Positions 1-12,432 are shown, counted from the first letter of the stretch. The stretch: DNA of 64,000 bases from Laccaria trichodermophora (GCA_018417955.1 JACTVC010000004.1:2046001-2110000); one strand, 5' to 3'. The notes: generated from the sequence alone by a model not told the origin. Numbers and translations are program-made.

Positions 1-1983
1 GGCCACTCAGCCAACAGATTTTGCTCTTTGTGTTATCTATCGAAATCAGACATCAATAACCTTGATTACTCCAACTGGAAGAAAGTTTCACCGGAGGAGC
101 ACAGAGCAGCTGCAGAAGCTTGGCAGGATGCTCGTAATAAATCAGAGAGGAAGAAACTTTATAAGAAAACAGGTGTCCGGTGGTCCAAACTTTTGCAATT
201 GTCGTATTGGAATCCCATTCACTGGGTCATTGTCGACGGGATGCATAACCTTTTTCTTGGCTTGGTCAAACACCACTTCCGAGTTGTGATAGGAACACAC
301 TGGGAAGAGCTGCCTGATGACTTGGACGTTACTGAGGAGCGTGAGGCTTCAGAAAAGGAGCTTAGAAAGGCCTGTGCAGTGATGGCCAACAATCCATCGC
401 AAGGATCTTTGCACAAATTTTCAATTCCAGTCCTCCGCGTGCTTTGTTCTGAGCATGGTATTCAAGATCAGATAAAATTCAAGGGGAAAAAATCAAAAAA
501 GTTACTCTTCATTAGTCCCCTTCTGGTGAGTAAACGTTCTTGTGGTGACACAACTCTGACAGTAAAAGACAGGCATCTCTCCCTACGCAAAGCGGGTCTA
601 ATCCTGCAGCCACAACCACCCCGGAAGGAGGTGAGAAGGATGATGTTGAATTTACGCAGAGTGTTGGCCTTGAAGGTGGTCTGTCAGAAATCATCATCGA
701 TCTCGGTGACGAGACCGCTAGCAATGATTCTGGTGTGATGCTCCACACAGAAGATCTACGTCAGATACAGGAAGACATCATGAATACGATGCGGCCCACC
801 TGGCAAGCTGGCCCACCAGCCAACTTTGGTTTGCCCGCTCACGGGAAACTCAAAGCTGATCAATGGAGAACATGTATCGAGTTTGACCTTCCAGTATTGT
901 TGATGAAGATGTGGTTGACTGGGGGGGCTGACGTTCCAGATGAACTTCGGCTCCGGTGCCAGCAGGTAGTCGAGAGCACAATGTTGTTGTCAATGGCAAT
1001 TCGATGGGCTACTTCACATCGAACCTCCACAAGACATGCGGAGGCAGCTCGACGATACTTGGAACTGTACCTGAGAAGCCTTTGCAAACTTTGCCCGAAC
1101 ATGGATCTGCATCCTGTGCACCATAACGTGCTGCATCTTCCCAATTTCCTTTTGAGGTTTGGACCCATTGATGGATGGTGGATGTTCCCTTTCGAAAGAT
1201 TGATTGGCATCCTACAGAAGGTCAACAACAACTATAAAATTGGTTAGTTCGATCTTTATTGTTTGAAATGACCCATACATTAACTATCCACTGTTCCACA
1301 GGAGAACTTGAGGCAACGACTTTGAAATCCTTCTGTGCAGCAAGCCAGCTGAAGGTCCTGGTTGAACACCCAGGGTGTCCCAAAGTGCTTGAGAAATGTG
1401 TACCCATTCTTCACAAGTGCTTCCCGAATTCCAAGATCGGTACCTTGATGCACAATATTCACACTTTAGATCAAGAGGAACACACTAAAAAGGTCAAGGT
1501 CAAGGAGGTCGATCTTGAGGAAGATGTCCACTCTGCATTTGAGCTCTATACAAAAGAGAAGCAACCAAAACGGGTGAATCAATATGCACGTTATGATATC
1601 AATGGTCAAGGGTTTGCTATGGAGAACACAACTCCCCGAAACAGCATCATCTTTTATCAACCACCAAATCAACAAATCCTCGTCCCAGTGGTTATTCGGC
1701 AAATCTTCTCACCTGTATCAAAAGGAGGTCAAATTTTTATCGCCGTTCATACATATCAGGAAGTGGAAGACTCAACTTTTGAAAGTTACACTGACTTTGG
1801 AGCGAGAATTTGGTCGCAAGAGAGGAGCCTTCAAGTTGAAATTGTGCCAGTTACACACAAGATATATGCTGCGAATCAACGACAGTGGGCAGACAACAAA
1901 GTTGCTCTTTGCCCGCTTATTGAGGTACATCGGTTCCTTTCTATGAGGCCGTTGTTGACTTACTGTAAAATCAGGATTTCTGA
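1..1983 (+). CDS. CACTA/Tnp2-type (Plavaka-like) DNA transposase, 5' end outside window
   Basis: Cut-and-paste transposase fragment of the CACTA-like kind common in agaricomycetes; it would act on the ends of its own element in the nucleus. Exons by splice consensus are <1-525, 573-1242, 1302-1924 and a short last exon 1975-1983 ending in TGA; all introns are 47-59 bp. Seen: a CSLCYL cysteine pair near the start, then RWSKLLQLSYWNPIHW followed by DGMHNLFLGLVKHHF, the Asp-containing core of this family; then RPTWQAGPP, GKLKADQWR, a leucine-rich LPVLLMKMW stretch, HHNVLHLP and FERLIGILQKVN, in the family order. The frame stays open across all junctions, so this part is not visibly decayed. The N-terminal zinc-finger part and left terminus lie before base 1. 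The family call is from motif memory, not a search. Confidence 0.82.
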
Positions 1984-2345
1984 ATGTGCACTCGGTCCAT
2001 TATTGAACACACATTCAAACCTTTATTGTACAGAGTTTACTGTATGTATTATACAAGAAGTTCCACCATAACAATGTGGGAGATCAACTACGCTGGAGAT
2101 GGTCCTATAAGAAAATATTAGGGAGGATATATGCGTGAAAACTAAACACTTATGAAGGATGGCAATGCTTTTGGAGGTTTTGCCTTGAGCTTCTGCTGTC
2201 TTGATTTGCTCAGAGACTTCCACCACAAGTCGTTGTAGTAGTTTGTTGGTAACCCAGCAGCCGCCCGAGGGAGTTTAGTATAAGCTGTATCGACTAACAT
2301 ACTTGCCTCCCGAAGGCATGTGATTGGTGCATTACCAGGGCACCA
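1984..2345. other. Spacer between convergent genes
   Basis: About 360 bp between the transposase stop and the stop of the convergent minus-strand gene. No open frame or repeat of note; probably two 3' untranslated regions. No terminal inverted repeat was recognised here. Confidence 0.5.
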
Positions 2346-3727
2346 TCACTTGAGGCCTTTCCCGTAACGTTCAACAGCGTCCCACAGCAGTGACACTTGG
2401 TCATCCAGCCAAAACTTAGGAACGCGGCAGACAACTTTGGAAGAACAGCTGTCATCTTCTTTGTCGGTTTCATCAGAGCTCATGCCTGCATTTCCGAGTT
2501 CGACTAGGACCTCCTCAACATGCCTCCAGAAGCTTTTATCTTCATGTGATCTGGCCTGAATGATGGCTTTACAACATTTGAAGGTCTGAGAGGTGATGAG
2601 AAGCGACCCACGATAAGATACCGAGATTGCTCACGTTTAAACAGCGAGTGCACCGCCGGTTTGCCTGTTCTTCATCCAGCCTTTCAGCTTCAACCCTTAT
2701 CTGCTTTTGTTTGGTGGTTTCGGGATCTCCGTGAGCTGGAGCAATCGAATTCTGGTACCTGTAATGTGTGTGACGGAGTTTGGTGATGAGGACCTGCTTC
2801 ACAAAGCCAATGTCCTTGAATTGGCGTGGGAAGGTCAAATCTTCAGTGTCTCTGATTTTCAGAATGATGTCGACTGCCATATGGTAGAGCAGTTGGTCAT
2901 TCCACATGCTGCTCATCTTGGAAGACCAGTCAAAGACAGGCTCATTGAGGGTGGGACCGTTGTTGTTATCGTTTTTGAAGTTGTTGACCAAGCACCAGTC
3001 TGCGGTCTTACTGGCATGTGTATTCCAGAGGCTCTTTCCCTTCAAATAATCCTTCAGGATGGTCTAGCGGTACTAACATCAGGATCTGGTCATACATAGG
3101 CCAAAGATGCTTACATGAAATGATTTCTCTTCATCAGTCTTCTCACCAGTTGGTTTTCTTGCGGAGATGAAGTCGTCGTCGTTGGCAGAAGATTCAGAAC
3201 TTCTGTCATGGGACATTGGTTCACTTTTTTGGTGGGAGGCTGACCTCTTAGTGGGTGATTTCTTCGATGGCGTTGCCTTTGATGGTGTTGTCATTGTCTC
3301 TATAGCTTCTTTCACCCCTTGTTTCACCCCTTCCTGCATGGCTATTCCGACGCCACGCAGAAGAAGTGAGGTAAGTTCTGATGAAAGCTGTGGCCTGTCT
3401 AAGTATGTGTGTACAAAGATCTTAGCCAACACTCACCCCGCTTGAAGCCATTAAATTTCCAATGTCCAACGGAGGATCAGTTGCGCCAGAGGTGGGTGGA
3501 CGAGCTGTTCCATTATCGTCAGAAGTGCCTTCCATGTTGCGGTGTATGTTTTCGCTATTCTGCAATTTCTAAGCGGATGGATTATCTTAAACACGAAAGT
3601 AACTTACTGTGATAGGGCTAGCGTCATTGATTTGGATGTTCTACAATCTCTAAGCCAATATATCATTTTCAATGCAGAAGCGACTTACAGTGATAGGCCT
3701 GGGGTTAGCAGGTGGGTTTTCTGACAT
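2346..3727 (-). CDS. Multi-intron protein with GMSSDE motif, transposon-associated type, function unknown
   Basis: Function not known. Exons by consensus: 3689-3727 (MSENPPANP start), 3608-3640, 3437-3559, about 3115-3398, 2635-3063 and 2346-2585, with introns of 38-51 bp. The 3399-3436 junction is the least certain, because its phase does not close cleanly. The N-terminal third is Ser/Thr/Lys-rich (TPSKKSPTKRSAS, SANDDDFIS) and looks disordered. A conserved-looking part follows: LKDYLKGKSLWNTHASK, FDWSSKMSSMWND, KQVLITKLRHTHYRYQN, then FKCCKAIIQARSHEDKSFW and the acidic LGNAGMSSDETDKED. I recall GMSSDE-type proteins as repeated fungal ORFs often near transposons; this is memory, not a search. 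It converges on the transposase and could be a second ORF of that element or an independent repeat-family gene. Confidence 0.6.
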
Positions 3728-3784
3728 GTTCACATCTTGGTCTGAAAGCTAATTCCCATCGCCCAGTGAGTAAATAGAAGAGAG

Positions 3785-5107
3785 ATAACTAGAAGGACGA
3801 AGGTCATCTCCGTCTTATTCAACGGCTCCATTTCCGCTTTGGCTTGGACGCCCACATCGCTCGATCCAATTTCAAGCTTTGCTTTTGGCTGTGCCGATGG
3901 CACTTTGTCGGTTTATTGCCAGGCGCCAACGAAGGTAAGCCCTGTCCCCTTTCTCATCCCCCTTCACTCACTCTATACTATAGAATCATTACGATCTTGC
4001 TGCCTCTGCAGCCGCTCATGTTGGACCTGTCAAGGACATCAATTTCAGCTCGAGGAGCAAACAAATTGCTACCATCAGAAACGGCTGTCTGAAATTGTGG
4101 ATGATTGATTCAAACGGTGAGCTTCTGAAACCATTCATTGAACGCAACTAAATTGGGGAGATTAGGACAACTTTCCAACATCATTGCGACAAGTCCACGA
4201 GAAGCTATCGCTAGGAGCGTTTCCTTTTTTGATCAGGGCTCAAGTGTGCTTGTCACTTATTTGGAGTCGCACGAAGTGTAGGTGGCCTGTAAGTCCGGTG
4301 CCTTCTTTCCAAGCTCATTCCTGTCTTTGCTCTGTAGAGTTGCATACCAGGTCTTGCCTTGGACTATGTTGTGGTCATACCAGTTACCGACTCGAATGTG
4401 TGTAGGCACAACACACCATAATTCTTAATTTGATGGGCGTACACAGTGGCCATGCGACGATGGCAGCGGACAACCAGTTACTGATAGTGACAAATCTCCT
4501 CAACGGAATCAACATATACACACTGCCTCCAGGCCAACCACTGTGATTATTCACCCATCCCATTCGTCTCAATGTCCCACTTCTCGTTTCTTCTGCGCTT
4601 CAAGGGACCCTCATAGTTGTTGGTGGAGATAATGGGTCTGCTCAGGTCTACGACTCCTGCGTAGGTCTACTTACGGTTCTTCCACATGGACAAGGTATTT
4701 TTTTTTCCTTTAGACCTATTCTAAAGCTGATAGCTTTTACAAGTTGGAACACTGGTGCAGATTGTTACAGTAACTTCCTTCCATTGGTTGTATCATTCTT
4801 AAAATTTCTCACTTGCCGAATAGACATACTCCTCTTCAGATGGATGCCTTATCATCACAGGCTCCTCAGACTCAAACGGTGCTGCCATCAAGGTTTGGGA
4901 ACCTGCCAAGGTAAAGCGCTATTGTAATCTATGAAAATTTTGAATAAGAATTTTCCCTCCTAGGTTGAGAATATGATCCCACCGGTCCAGGTCCAAGCCC
5001 AACCTCACCACGCCGCATCTAACTCCTTGAAATTATGGCAGGCTGTTGCACTGGTTGTGACCCTGTTGGTTGGTCAGTTCATAATAACAGTCCGATTCTC
5101 TAAATAG
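3785..5107 (+). pseudogene. WD40-repeat protein with C-terminal membrane anchor, 5'-truncated
   Basis: WD40 beta-propeller family, presumably tail-anchored by its C-terminus. Exons read as about 3785-3934 (SISALAW...FAFGCADGTLSVY), 3984-4116 (AAHVGPVKDINFSS...CLKLWMID), 4166 to about 4258 (ARSVSFFDQGSSVLVTYLES), then VLPWTMLWSYQLPTRI, GHATMAADNQLLIVTNLLNG, TGSSDSNGAAIKVWEP ending at 4910, and last exon 4964-5107. The last exon ends in a hydrophobic helix (VALVVTLLVGQFIITV), R, F, S, K and stop. The N-terminal blades with the HTDKIRTL and DG.V.VWDL motifs, present in the copies at 59.6 and 63.6 kb, are absent; upstream sequence belongs to the opposite-strand gene. The junction near 4546-4608 does not close in frame with a simple GT-AG intron, so decay is likely. 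Confidence 0.65.
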
Positions 5108-5853
5108 AGTTCACCCCATGAGTAACTTTGAGTATCCCGTGAGTGGCCCTTTCACCAGGATATTCGCTTTGTTTCCTGGAAATACTCCAAATCTGACATT
5201 TGCTTTGTCTTTTTGACAGATTTGATGTCAGATTATATATATGTTGTTGTATATTTACACAGACTATTTTTCAACTTTGGCTTGGATACGGATTTTGAAA
5301 TTGTTCAAGGATATGTTCTATTTACGGATTTTGTACTTGTAAGAAGCTGTGAAAGTATGATATATTAGGCTACATATTTATTGTTTGTCCTAAGATTTGT
5401 CAACTTTTCGAAGGAATCAAACACAATTATAATAAATTTTGATGGAAATTTAAAAATACAACAATAAGATCCGGCCCTTGGCGGAACTGGTTGTCAGACT
5501 AAAAATCTTATAATGAGTCCATCTTATCAACAAACAATAGTAAAAAATGATTAATTTGTCCTTACATTTGTCAATCTCTTTGCTTAGGTGTCCGATCGTC
5601 CCTTGTTTCAGGTGGTACTCAAGGACCTGCACCATCGACGAGTCGCATCAGCATGTCAAGCAAGCAAGCTTATGAAGTAAGTACCTTATTTCTTTGATTC
5701 AATAATCAAGTCTAACTTATGGTCATCACCATCTTAGGGATTCGGAGTCAATGACTGTATCAGGCCTCGACGTAGAAGACATTGAGAATTGAACGAAGTG
5801 GCCCAGCGATTCCCCTCCAACTTCCCAACCCAACCCATCCTCCGCCAACAACG
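5108..5853. other. AT-rich spacer, then duplicated 5' region of gene U
   Basis: 5108-5620 is AT-rich with no gene seen. About 5620-5853 is a duplicated leader: similar sequence precedes the U copies at about 14,120-14,280 and 29,130-29,330. It probably holds the promoter and a spliced untranslated leader. Confidence 0.55.
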
Positions 5854-7272
5854 ATGACGACCCCTTTCTCATGGTCTGACACTGCCCAAATTGCATTGGG
5901 CTCATGCATGCCCTGCCTCCACACTGTTTCTTCATCGGATAGTTTACAAAACACTATCAATCAATGACCCAACTTGACATCAGGAGAACCAGAGTCGTAC
6001 AACCCTGCTGTCAACCATATTCCCTGCGCGTGTCCTGACGAGCTACAAGGTCTCTTAGCTGATTCTTCAGATAACAAGTGTGCAGAGACGCTTTCTCTGT
6101 ATTTGAACCCTGGAAGAGGACACAGAGGGGGGAGACAAAAACACAAGGCAAAGACAATGGGTGCGAATGAGAAACCTCACAGAATAACGTTGTTCGAATT
6201 CGACCTCTTTGGCCAACCACCACCCATCCAACTTCTACCTGACGACAACGATGACGACGCACCCTTATTCCATCATCACTGCAGCAGCAGCAGCGGGGGT
6301 GGCAGCACGCCCACAACAACACTAACAACCCATTCTGATGCTGCTCCCCTAGACATATCCACCATCCAAACCATCTTCATCTCCAAAGCTAGCGAAGCAG
6401 CCAAGGCAGAGGTGAAGTGTCTCAAGGAAAAAGAAGAGAGGAGACAAAGGCGGAAGGTGAGGAAGGAGATGAAGAGGCGTATGGAAGCTGGTGTTGTTGG
6501 TGATGGGGAGGAATTTGAAGGGTTTCAGGGGAGTGGTGGGTTGGCGCTGCTGAAGCAGCCTAGTGGTGCTGGGGGGACGATGGCTATGTCTTCGTCGGGG
6601 TCCCATTCTTGTTCGCAATCTTACTCTGGATCCCAGCAATTGAGGGAAGGTTTCGGGCACTTTGTATCCGCCCCTCCGCCAACAGCAGCAGCAGAGGAAG
6701 ACAACAAAAACGCAGATCTGGATGGAAGCCTCTACGCACGCAAAAACTCAAAGAGTGGCACTCACTCCAACTCAAACGGGGGTAGCTCAGATTCACGCTG
6801 TAACTGCTCTTCGTTGAGCCGTACCTCCGTGTCTATGTCTGACCAACCTCAATCAACCCTTCCTCCCCACCATCTCCCCAACCCCAAATCCAAACACTCG
6901 TCAACCTCCCAATCAAGATCAAGGTCAAACACATCCTCGCAATCACCCTCCCTCCGATTCCCTTCCTCACCCGCATTCAGCAATGCACAGGCTCAGATCG
7001 TTAGTCCCAGTACCATCAAGCAGGGACAGGGGTTCTTCAATCTCGAAAATGATGAGCTGCCTGTTCGAGAAGAAGGAGGGTTCACCAGACGGATTGAAGG
7101 TGGCGGATTCCCAGTTGGACGAATCGGTGTTCCGGGTGGTGGTGTGCGGATTCCCAATGATGGGCTTCGGAGGGGGGGGGGGAAGAGGTCTAGGGATTTC
7201 GGTGCGTTTTTGGCTAGGCGGGGAGATGAGGAGGAGGGTCGGGTAGGGGATGCAGGTGGGGATGGTATGTGA
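5854..7272 (+). pseudogene. U copy 1: low-complexity conserved agaricomycete protein with early nonsense codon
   Basis: Unknown function; the family is recognised only from its paralogues here. The start at 5854 (MTTPFSWSDTAQIALGSCMP) is chosen because the same N-terminus occurs in copy 2. In-frame TGA at 5965-5967 stands where copy 2 has CGA (Arg), so the product should stop after 37 codons, although the frame then stays open for 432 codons from 5974. Seen downstream: PDELQGLLADSSDN, a basic linker, FEFDLFGQPPPIQLLPDDNDDD, Ser/Gly/Thr-rich stretches, a highly charged helix (KEKEERRQRRKVRKEMKRR) near the middle, GEEFEGFQGSGGLALLKQ, long Ser-rich tracts and a C-terminal SRDFGAFLARRGDEEE. CGA to TGA is the change expected from methyl-CpG deamination. 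A readthrough or downstream start cannot be excluded. Confidence 0.65.
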
Positions 7273-8031
7273 GCCCATGGCCTACTTATATTTTTCGGTT
7301 ATCCTGACCTCAGGTGACTTGTTTCATTCCAGATCTGTTAGATATACCCCACCCATCCCTACTTCCCCTATGCTCATACACATAATTATATATACTGGAT
7401 GGATGGAGGATTGGTGTAACATATGCTTATTTTTTTTAGTATGTCATTCCTTACAAGTTACCTTGATTGCCTTCACTGTGTAGCTTATGCTGCGGTGCAA
7501 GTGGCAAAAATTTGAATATTTCGTATCACTCTTCTACTAATTGCAATATCCAATAACACTATTGTACAGAGAACATACTTAGCTCAGTTGGGAGGACAAC
7601 AGACTGAGGTATGTACATAACAGGCTTGTATATATTTCCTAGTACCTTTGATTCGTGGTACACCATCCATGTCCACATTTATATTTCTTTGTTTGCTCTT
7701 TCGTGGATTTTAGGATCTTACATTTTTTTTTGTCTTTTCTGATGCTGCATGTTATTTATGAGAAAATAAGAGGGGACATAGGTCTGTGTTGGAATGGAAA
7801 GCTTGTCTTCTGAATGTCCCCCATGACAGTAACAGTGTATTTCTTTCTTTCTCATGCAGAACAGGCCATCTTTGACACCATTTTTTTTCTGAGGTTCATA
7901 CACTACATTTTCAATTCCTGATGGCCCTTTCTCTGGTTCATTTAGTAAACCATGTTCTTATATCCTAAAATAAATGACCTTAGTTAGCTGTTTGGAGGCA
8001 AAAAATGGGACTGAACCAGACCTAAAAAAGA
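7273..8031. other. Duplicated intergenic spacer between U copy 1 and NLR-A
   Basis: Convergent 3' flanks. The sequence is recognisably similar to 30,686-31,468 between U copy 2 and NLR-B, including a stretch around 7790-7880 on mobile ends of both genes. Apart from a tRNA-like remnant, no gene is seen. Confidence 0.6.
7577..7662 (+). tRNA. tRNA-Phe-like remnant with intron-like insert
   Basis: TAGCTCAGTTGGGAGGACA followed by ACAGACTGAGGTATGT resembles the D-arm and anticodon stem of an intron-containing tRNA-Phe (pol III A box). The 3' half is degraded: a possible GTACC/GGTAC stem exists but no good B box. A related remnant is at 31,068 in the duplicated block. Probably a relic, not a working tRNA. 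Confidence 0.35.
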
Positions 8032-11000
8032 TTATTTATGCAATTCCAGAGACTTCAGCCACAGTGCCTTAGCCTCCTCATATTTCCCTTGTTCTAAATA
8101 TGTTCTTGCAAGATTTTCCATGCTGGTCAAAGTATTTGGATGTTCAGGCTGCAGGATCCTTTTCTGCAAGTCCAGAACCTTTACTCCCAGCTCTGCAGCT
8201 TCCTCATGCTTTTCTTGGTATGAATATGTGACTGCAAGATTTGCCATGCTGGTCAATGTATCTGGATGTTCTGGACCCAACAGCCTTGTATGCAGATCCA
8301 AGACTTTCAGCTTCAGCTCCTCAGCCTCCTTGTGTTTTCCTTTTTGTGAATATGTGACTGCAAGATTTGCCATGCTGGTCAATGTATGTGGATGTTCTGG
8401 ACCCAACAGCCTTGTACACAGATCCAAGACTTTCAGCTTCAGCTCCTCAGCTTCCTCATTTTTTCCTTGGTCTGAATATGTACTTGCAAGATTATTCATG
8501 CTGGTCAATGTATCTGGATGTTCTGGACCCAACAGCCTTGTACGCAGATCCAAGACTTTCAGCTTCAGCTCCTCAGCTTCCTCATTTTTTCCTTGGTCTG
8601 AATAGGTACTTGCAAGATTATTCATGCTGGTCAATGTATGTGGATGTTCTGGACCCAACAGCCTTGTATGCAGATCCAAGACTTTCAGCTTCAGCTCCTC
8701 AGCTTCCTCATTTTTTCCTTGGTCTGAATAGGTACTTGCAAGATTATTCATGCTGGTCAATGTATGTGGATGTTCTGGACCCAACAGCCTTGTATGCAGA
8801 TCCAAGACTTTCAGCTTCAGCTCCTCAGCTTCCTCATTTTTTCCTTGGTCTGAATAGGTACTTGCAAGATTATTCATGCTGGTCAATGTATGTGGATGTT
8901 CTGGACCCAACAGCCTTGTACACAGATCCAAGACTTTCAGCTTCAGCTTTCCAGCTTCCTCATGTTTTCCTTGGCCTGAATATGTGACTGCAAGATTTGC
9001 CATGCTGGTCAATGTATCTGGATGTTCTGGACCCAACAGCCTTGTACGCAGATCCAAGACTTTCAGCTTCAGCTTTCCAGCTTCCTCATGTTTTCCTTGG
9101 CCTGAATATGTGACTGCAAGATTTGCCATGCTGGTCAATGTACCTGGATGTTCTGGCCCCAACACCCTTGTAAGCAGGTCCAAGACTTTCAGCTGCAGTT
9201 TCCCAGCCTCCTCATGTTTTCCTTGGTCTGAATATGTGACTGCAAGATTATTCATGCTGGTCAATGTACCTGGATGTTCTGGACCCAACAGCCTTGTACG
9301 CAGATCCAAGACTTTCAGCTTCAGCTCCCCAGCCTCCTCATGTTTTCTTTGGTCTGAATATGTGACTGCAAGATTATTCATGCTGGTCAATGTATCTGGA
9401 TGTTCTGGACCCAACAGCCTTGTACACAGATCCAAGACTTTCAGCTTCAGCTCCTCAGCCTCCTCATGTTTTCCTTGGTCTGAATAGGTACGTGCAAGAT
9501 TATTCATGCTGGTCAATGTATGTGGATGTTCTGGACCCAACAGCCTTGTACACTGATCCAAGACTTTCAGCTTCAGCTTTCCAGCTTCCTCATGTTTTCC
9601 TTGGCCTGAATATGTGACTGCAAGATTTGCCATGCTGGTCAATGTATGTGGATGTTCTGGACCCAACAGCCTTGTACGCAGATCCAAGACTTTCAGCTTC
9701 AGCTCCTCAGCTTCCTCATTTTTTCCTTGGTCTGAATAGGTACTTGCAAGATTATTCATGCTGGTCAATGTATGTGGATGTTCTGGACCCAACAGCCTTG
9801 TACACAGATCCAAGACTTTCAGCTTCAGCTTTCCAGCTTCCTCATGTTTTCCTTGGCCTGAATATGTGACTGCAAGATTTGCCATGCTGGTCAATGTATC
9901 TGGATGTTCTGGACCCAACAGCCTTGTATGCAGATCCAAGACTTTCAGCTGCAGTTTCCAAGCCTCCTCATGTTTTCCTTGGTCTGAATATGTGACTGCA
10001 AGATTATTCATGCTGGTCAATGTACCTGGATGTTCTGGCCCCAACACCCTTGTAAGCAGGTCCAAGACTTTCAGCTGCAGTTTCCCAGCCTCCTCATGTT
10101 TTCCTTGGTCTGAATATGTGACTGCAAGATTATTCATGCTGGTCAATGTACCTGGATGTTCTGGACCCAACAGCCTTGTACGCAGATCCAAGACTTTCAG
10201 CTTCAGCTCCCCAGCCTCCTCATGTTTTCTTTGGTCTGAATATGTGACTGCAAGATTATTCATGCTGGTCAATGTATCTGGATGTTCTGGACCCAACAGC
10301 CTTGTACACAGATCCAAGACTTTCAGCTTCAGCTCCTCAGCCTCCTCATGTTTTCCTTGGTCTGAATAGGTACGTGCAAGATTATTCATGCTGGTCAATG
10401 TATGTGGATGTTCTGGACCCAACAGCCTTGTACGCAGATTCAGGACTTTCAGCATTAGCTCCCCAGCCTCCTCATATTTTCCTTGCTTTAAATAGGTAGT
10501 TGCAAGACTTGACATACTGGTCAGTGTTGATGGATGCTCCATCCCCTGCTCCTTCATCCTCATTTCTACTATTTGATATTCAAGATCCTCTGCATCTTTC
10601 CACATTCCATTTTCATAGAATACATAACTGAATCGGGAATATTCATCATCATCAAACACTCTTTTGAAGTCATTCTCCCTCTCTGTCTGGTAATTGGCTT
10701 TGATGTGTGCTACAAGAACTCTGTTGAATGCAATGTTTTCAACTGTCATCTCTTTTGTAATGCAGTTGACAAGGATAAATCTTGACATCTGCATCATGCA
10801 CCTTTTTTGAGACATTGACATCCTATCTCTACTCCATTGATGCACCAAAGGATGAATGGCATAGATTCCTGAAAAGCTTGAGCCTCTTGTGATCAAAGAA
10901 AATGACATAAGAACTCTAATTCCTTCATTAAAGAAGAATTCATTCCAACACTGATTTGCTTCCAGTTGAAGCAATTGGGTGATGCAAGTTTTGATGTTTT

Positions 11001-12432
11001 GTTCCAGTTCACTGTGATCTCCTTTAGAGAATTTCATAGCAGCCTTTCTAAAAGCAGACTCAATGATATTCTCATGATGTAGAAATGCAACAGTTTCAAG
11101 AATAAGAATAGCAGCCTGAGCAGCTGCTCTACCATGCTCATTGGATTTATTTTTTGCCCTTGATTCAATTTCATCAAAAGACAAATCCCATGTTTCATAG
11201 ACTGTACGATTGTACTGAGATGCCCCCCTGAATGAGGGGTGGTTCATAAGCTTTTTCCTATGTCGAGAGAGATGATAAAGATAATTGTCAATCCTACAGA
11301 GACCAGCTTGAATGGAAGCTCCTGCTTGCTCAATAGCTAGAGGTAAGCAGCAGAGCTCATTTACAATCTGCTGAGCTATGATGTAAACATTTTCTGGCAG
11401 CTCAGTCAGATTGCTGGCTTTCACTAAGAGTGATATGGCTTCCTTTTCAGCCATCTGATCAACTTCCAGAGAGTTTTCATAAGATGTGACACACCCAAGA
11501 GATGGATTTCTGCTAGTAACCAGAATATTGCCCTCAGAACCAGGTGGAATAAATTTCTCTACAACTTCAGGTGCACCATCTGCATTGTCAAACACCAGCA
11601 GCCATTGACACTGCAGAGATGCAATCCAGATAAGAGCAGACCCACAGGACACAGAGATACCAGCAGCTTTAGCTTCAGGATGAGAACAGAGACCCTTTAA
11701 ACCAAGAGCAATAGTATCTTCAGAAGAAGCATCAATCCAGAAAATGTGGGAGAATCTGCATACACTTGTCATAGAATCAGAGATATTAAATTGGAGAAAC
11801 TTACCTTTCAGCCATCTCCTCAACAAACTTCAAGCAAATCTGTGTTTTTCCAATCCCTCCCATGCCATATAATAAGAACAACTTTCTGCCTCTATCCCTT
11901 TCACCTTGACATGCAAAGTGATCCTTCAGCCTCTGAAGAATAATCTCACGACCTGTAAATAGAGCACTTGAACTTGGCTTTTGGGGAACAAGGAGTGTAT
12001 CATCTTGACCCCTGCTGGCATGTTCATGAACCTCAATCTTCACAAAAAGTCCAATCAAAATTTCATACCATCAATGCTGGGTCAGCAGACACACCTTTTG
12101 AGCCACATAGAATGTGGAATCCTTCATAACAATGTTGCGAGCTCCTTGCATGACATTCTGGAATTCCCGAAGACAAAGGAAATGAGCCGATGAATTTGTT
12201 TGCATTGTAAACACACCAAAGAGGTATTATGCTCTCCCATAGCTTCAGGCGCCCTGGTAATCATCGACCTAGATTCCGTCAGGATGCTATCTGTACATAT
12301 GTTGTTCAGCAACACGAACCTCAAACTGCTAGGGCGTTGATCATGTGAACGATCTGCGCCCATGAAACGATTGAGCAATCCCTTGAACTTTCCTTTCAAA
12401 CGATTTTCGCGGGGGCGATTGAGATCAGACAT
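8032..12432 (-). CDS. NLR-A: NB-ARC/TPR receptor-like protein with 20 TPR units
   Basis: Predicted STAND NTPase of the fungal NLR type, a cytoplasmic sensor whose NB-ARC module would switch on ATP binding and whose repeats would bind ligand; role inferred from architecture. Exons: 12320-12432, 12217-12268, 12095-12157, 11805-12037, 8032-11755; introns of 51, 59, 57 and 49 bp; the phases close to 1,394 residues. Residues 1-76 form an unrecognised leader (MSDLNRPREN start). Walker A is YGMGGIGKTQ near residues 133-142, Walker B WLLVFDNAD near 205-213, then ILVTSRNPS and a CCLPLAIEQAGA (GLPL-type) motif. The C-terminal 840 residues are 20 units of 42 aa (EHP.TLTSM.NLA.TY...GK.EEA pattern), kinesin-light-chain-like TPRs. 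The acceptor before exon 4 is GAAG, which NLR-B has lost. Head-to-head with nothing obvious upstream; convergent with U copy 1. Confidence 0.85.
8035..10555 (-). repeat. 126-bp coding tandem array (20 TPR units) with 882-bp higher-order repeat
   Basis: Twenty 42-codon units, the last one short. Units 2, 3 and 4 have the same translation as units 9, 10 and 11. Matching stretches such as 9390-9617 and 10272-10499 lie 882 bp apart, i.e. seven units, so a seven-unit block was duplicated. Neighbouring units differ mainly at a few codons (positions after EHP, NNL/ANL, DL.T). Confidence 0.9.

Noticed and set aside
8120..10499. Plus-strand ORFs opposite the TPR array
   Set aside because: Shadows of the 126-bp repeat; the minus frame has the conserved TPR motif and intron structure.
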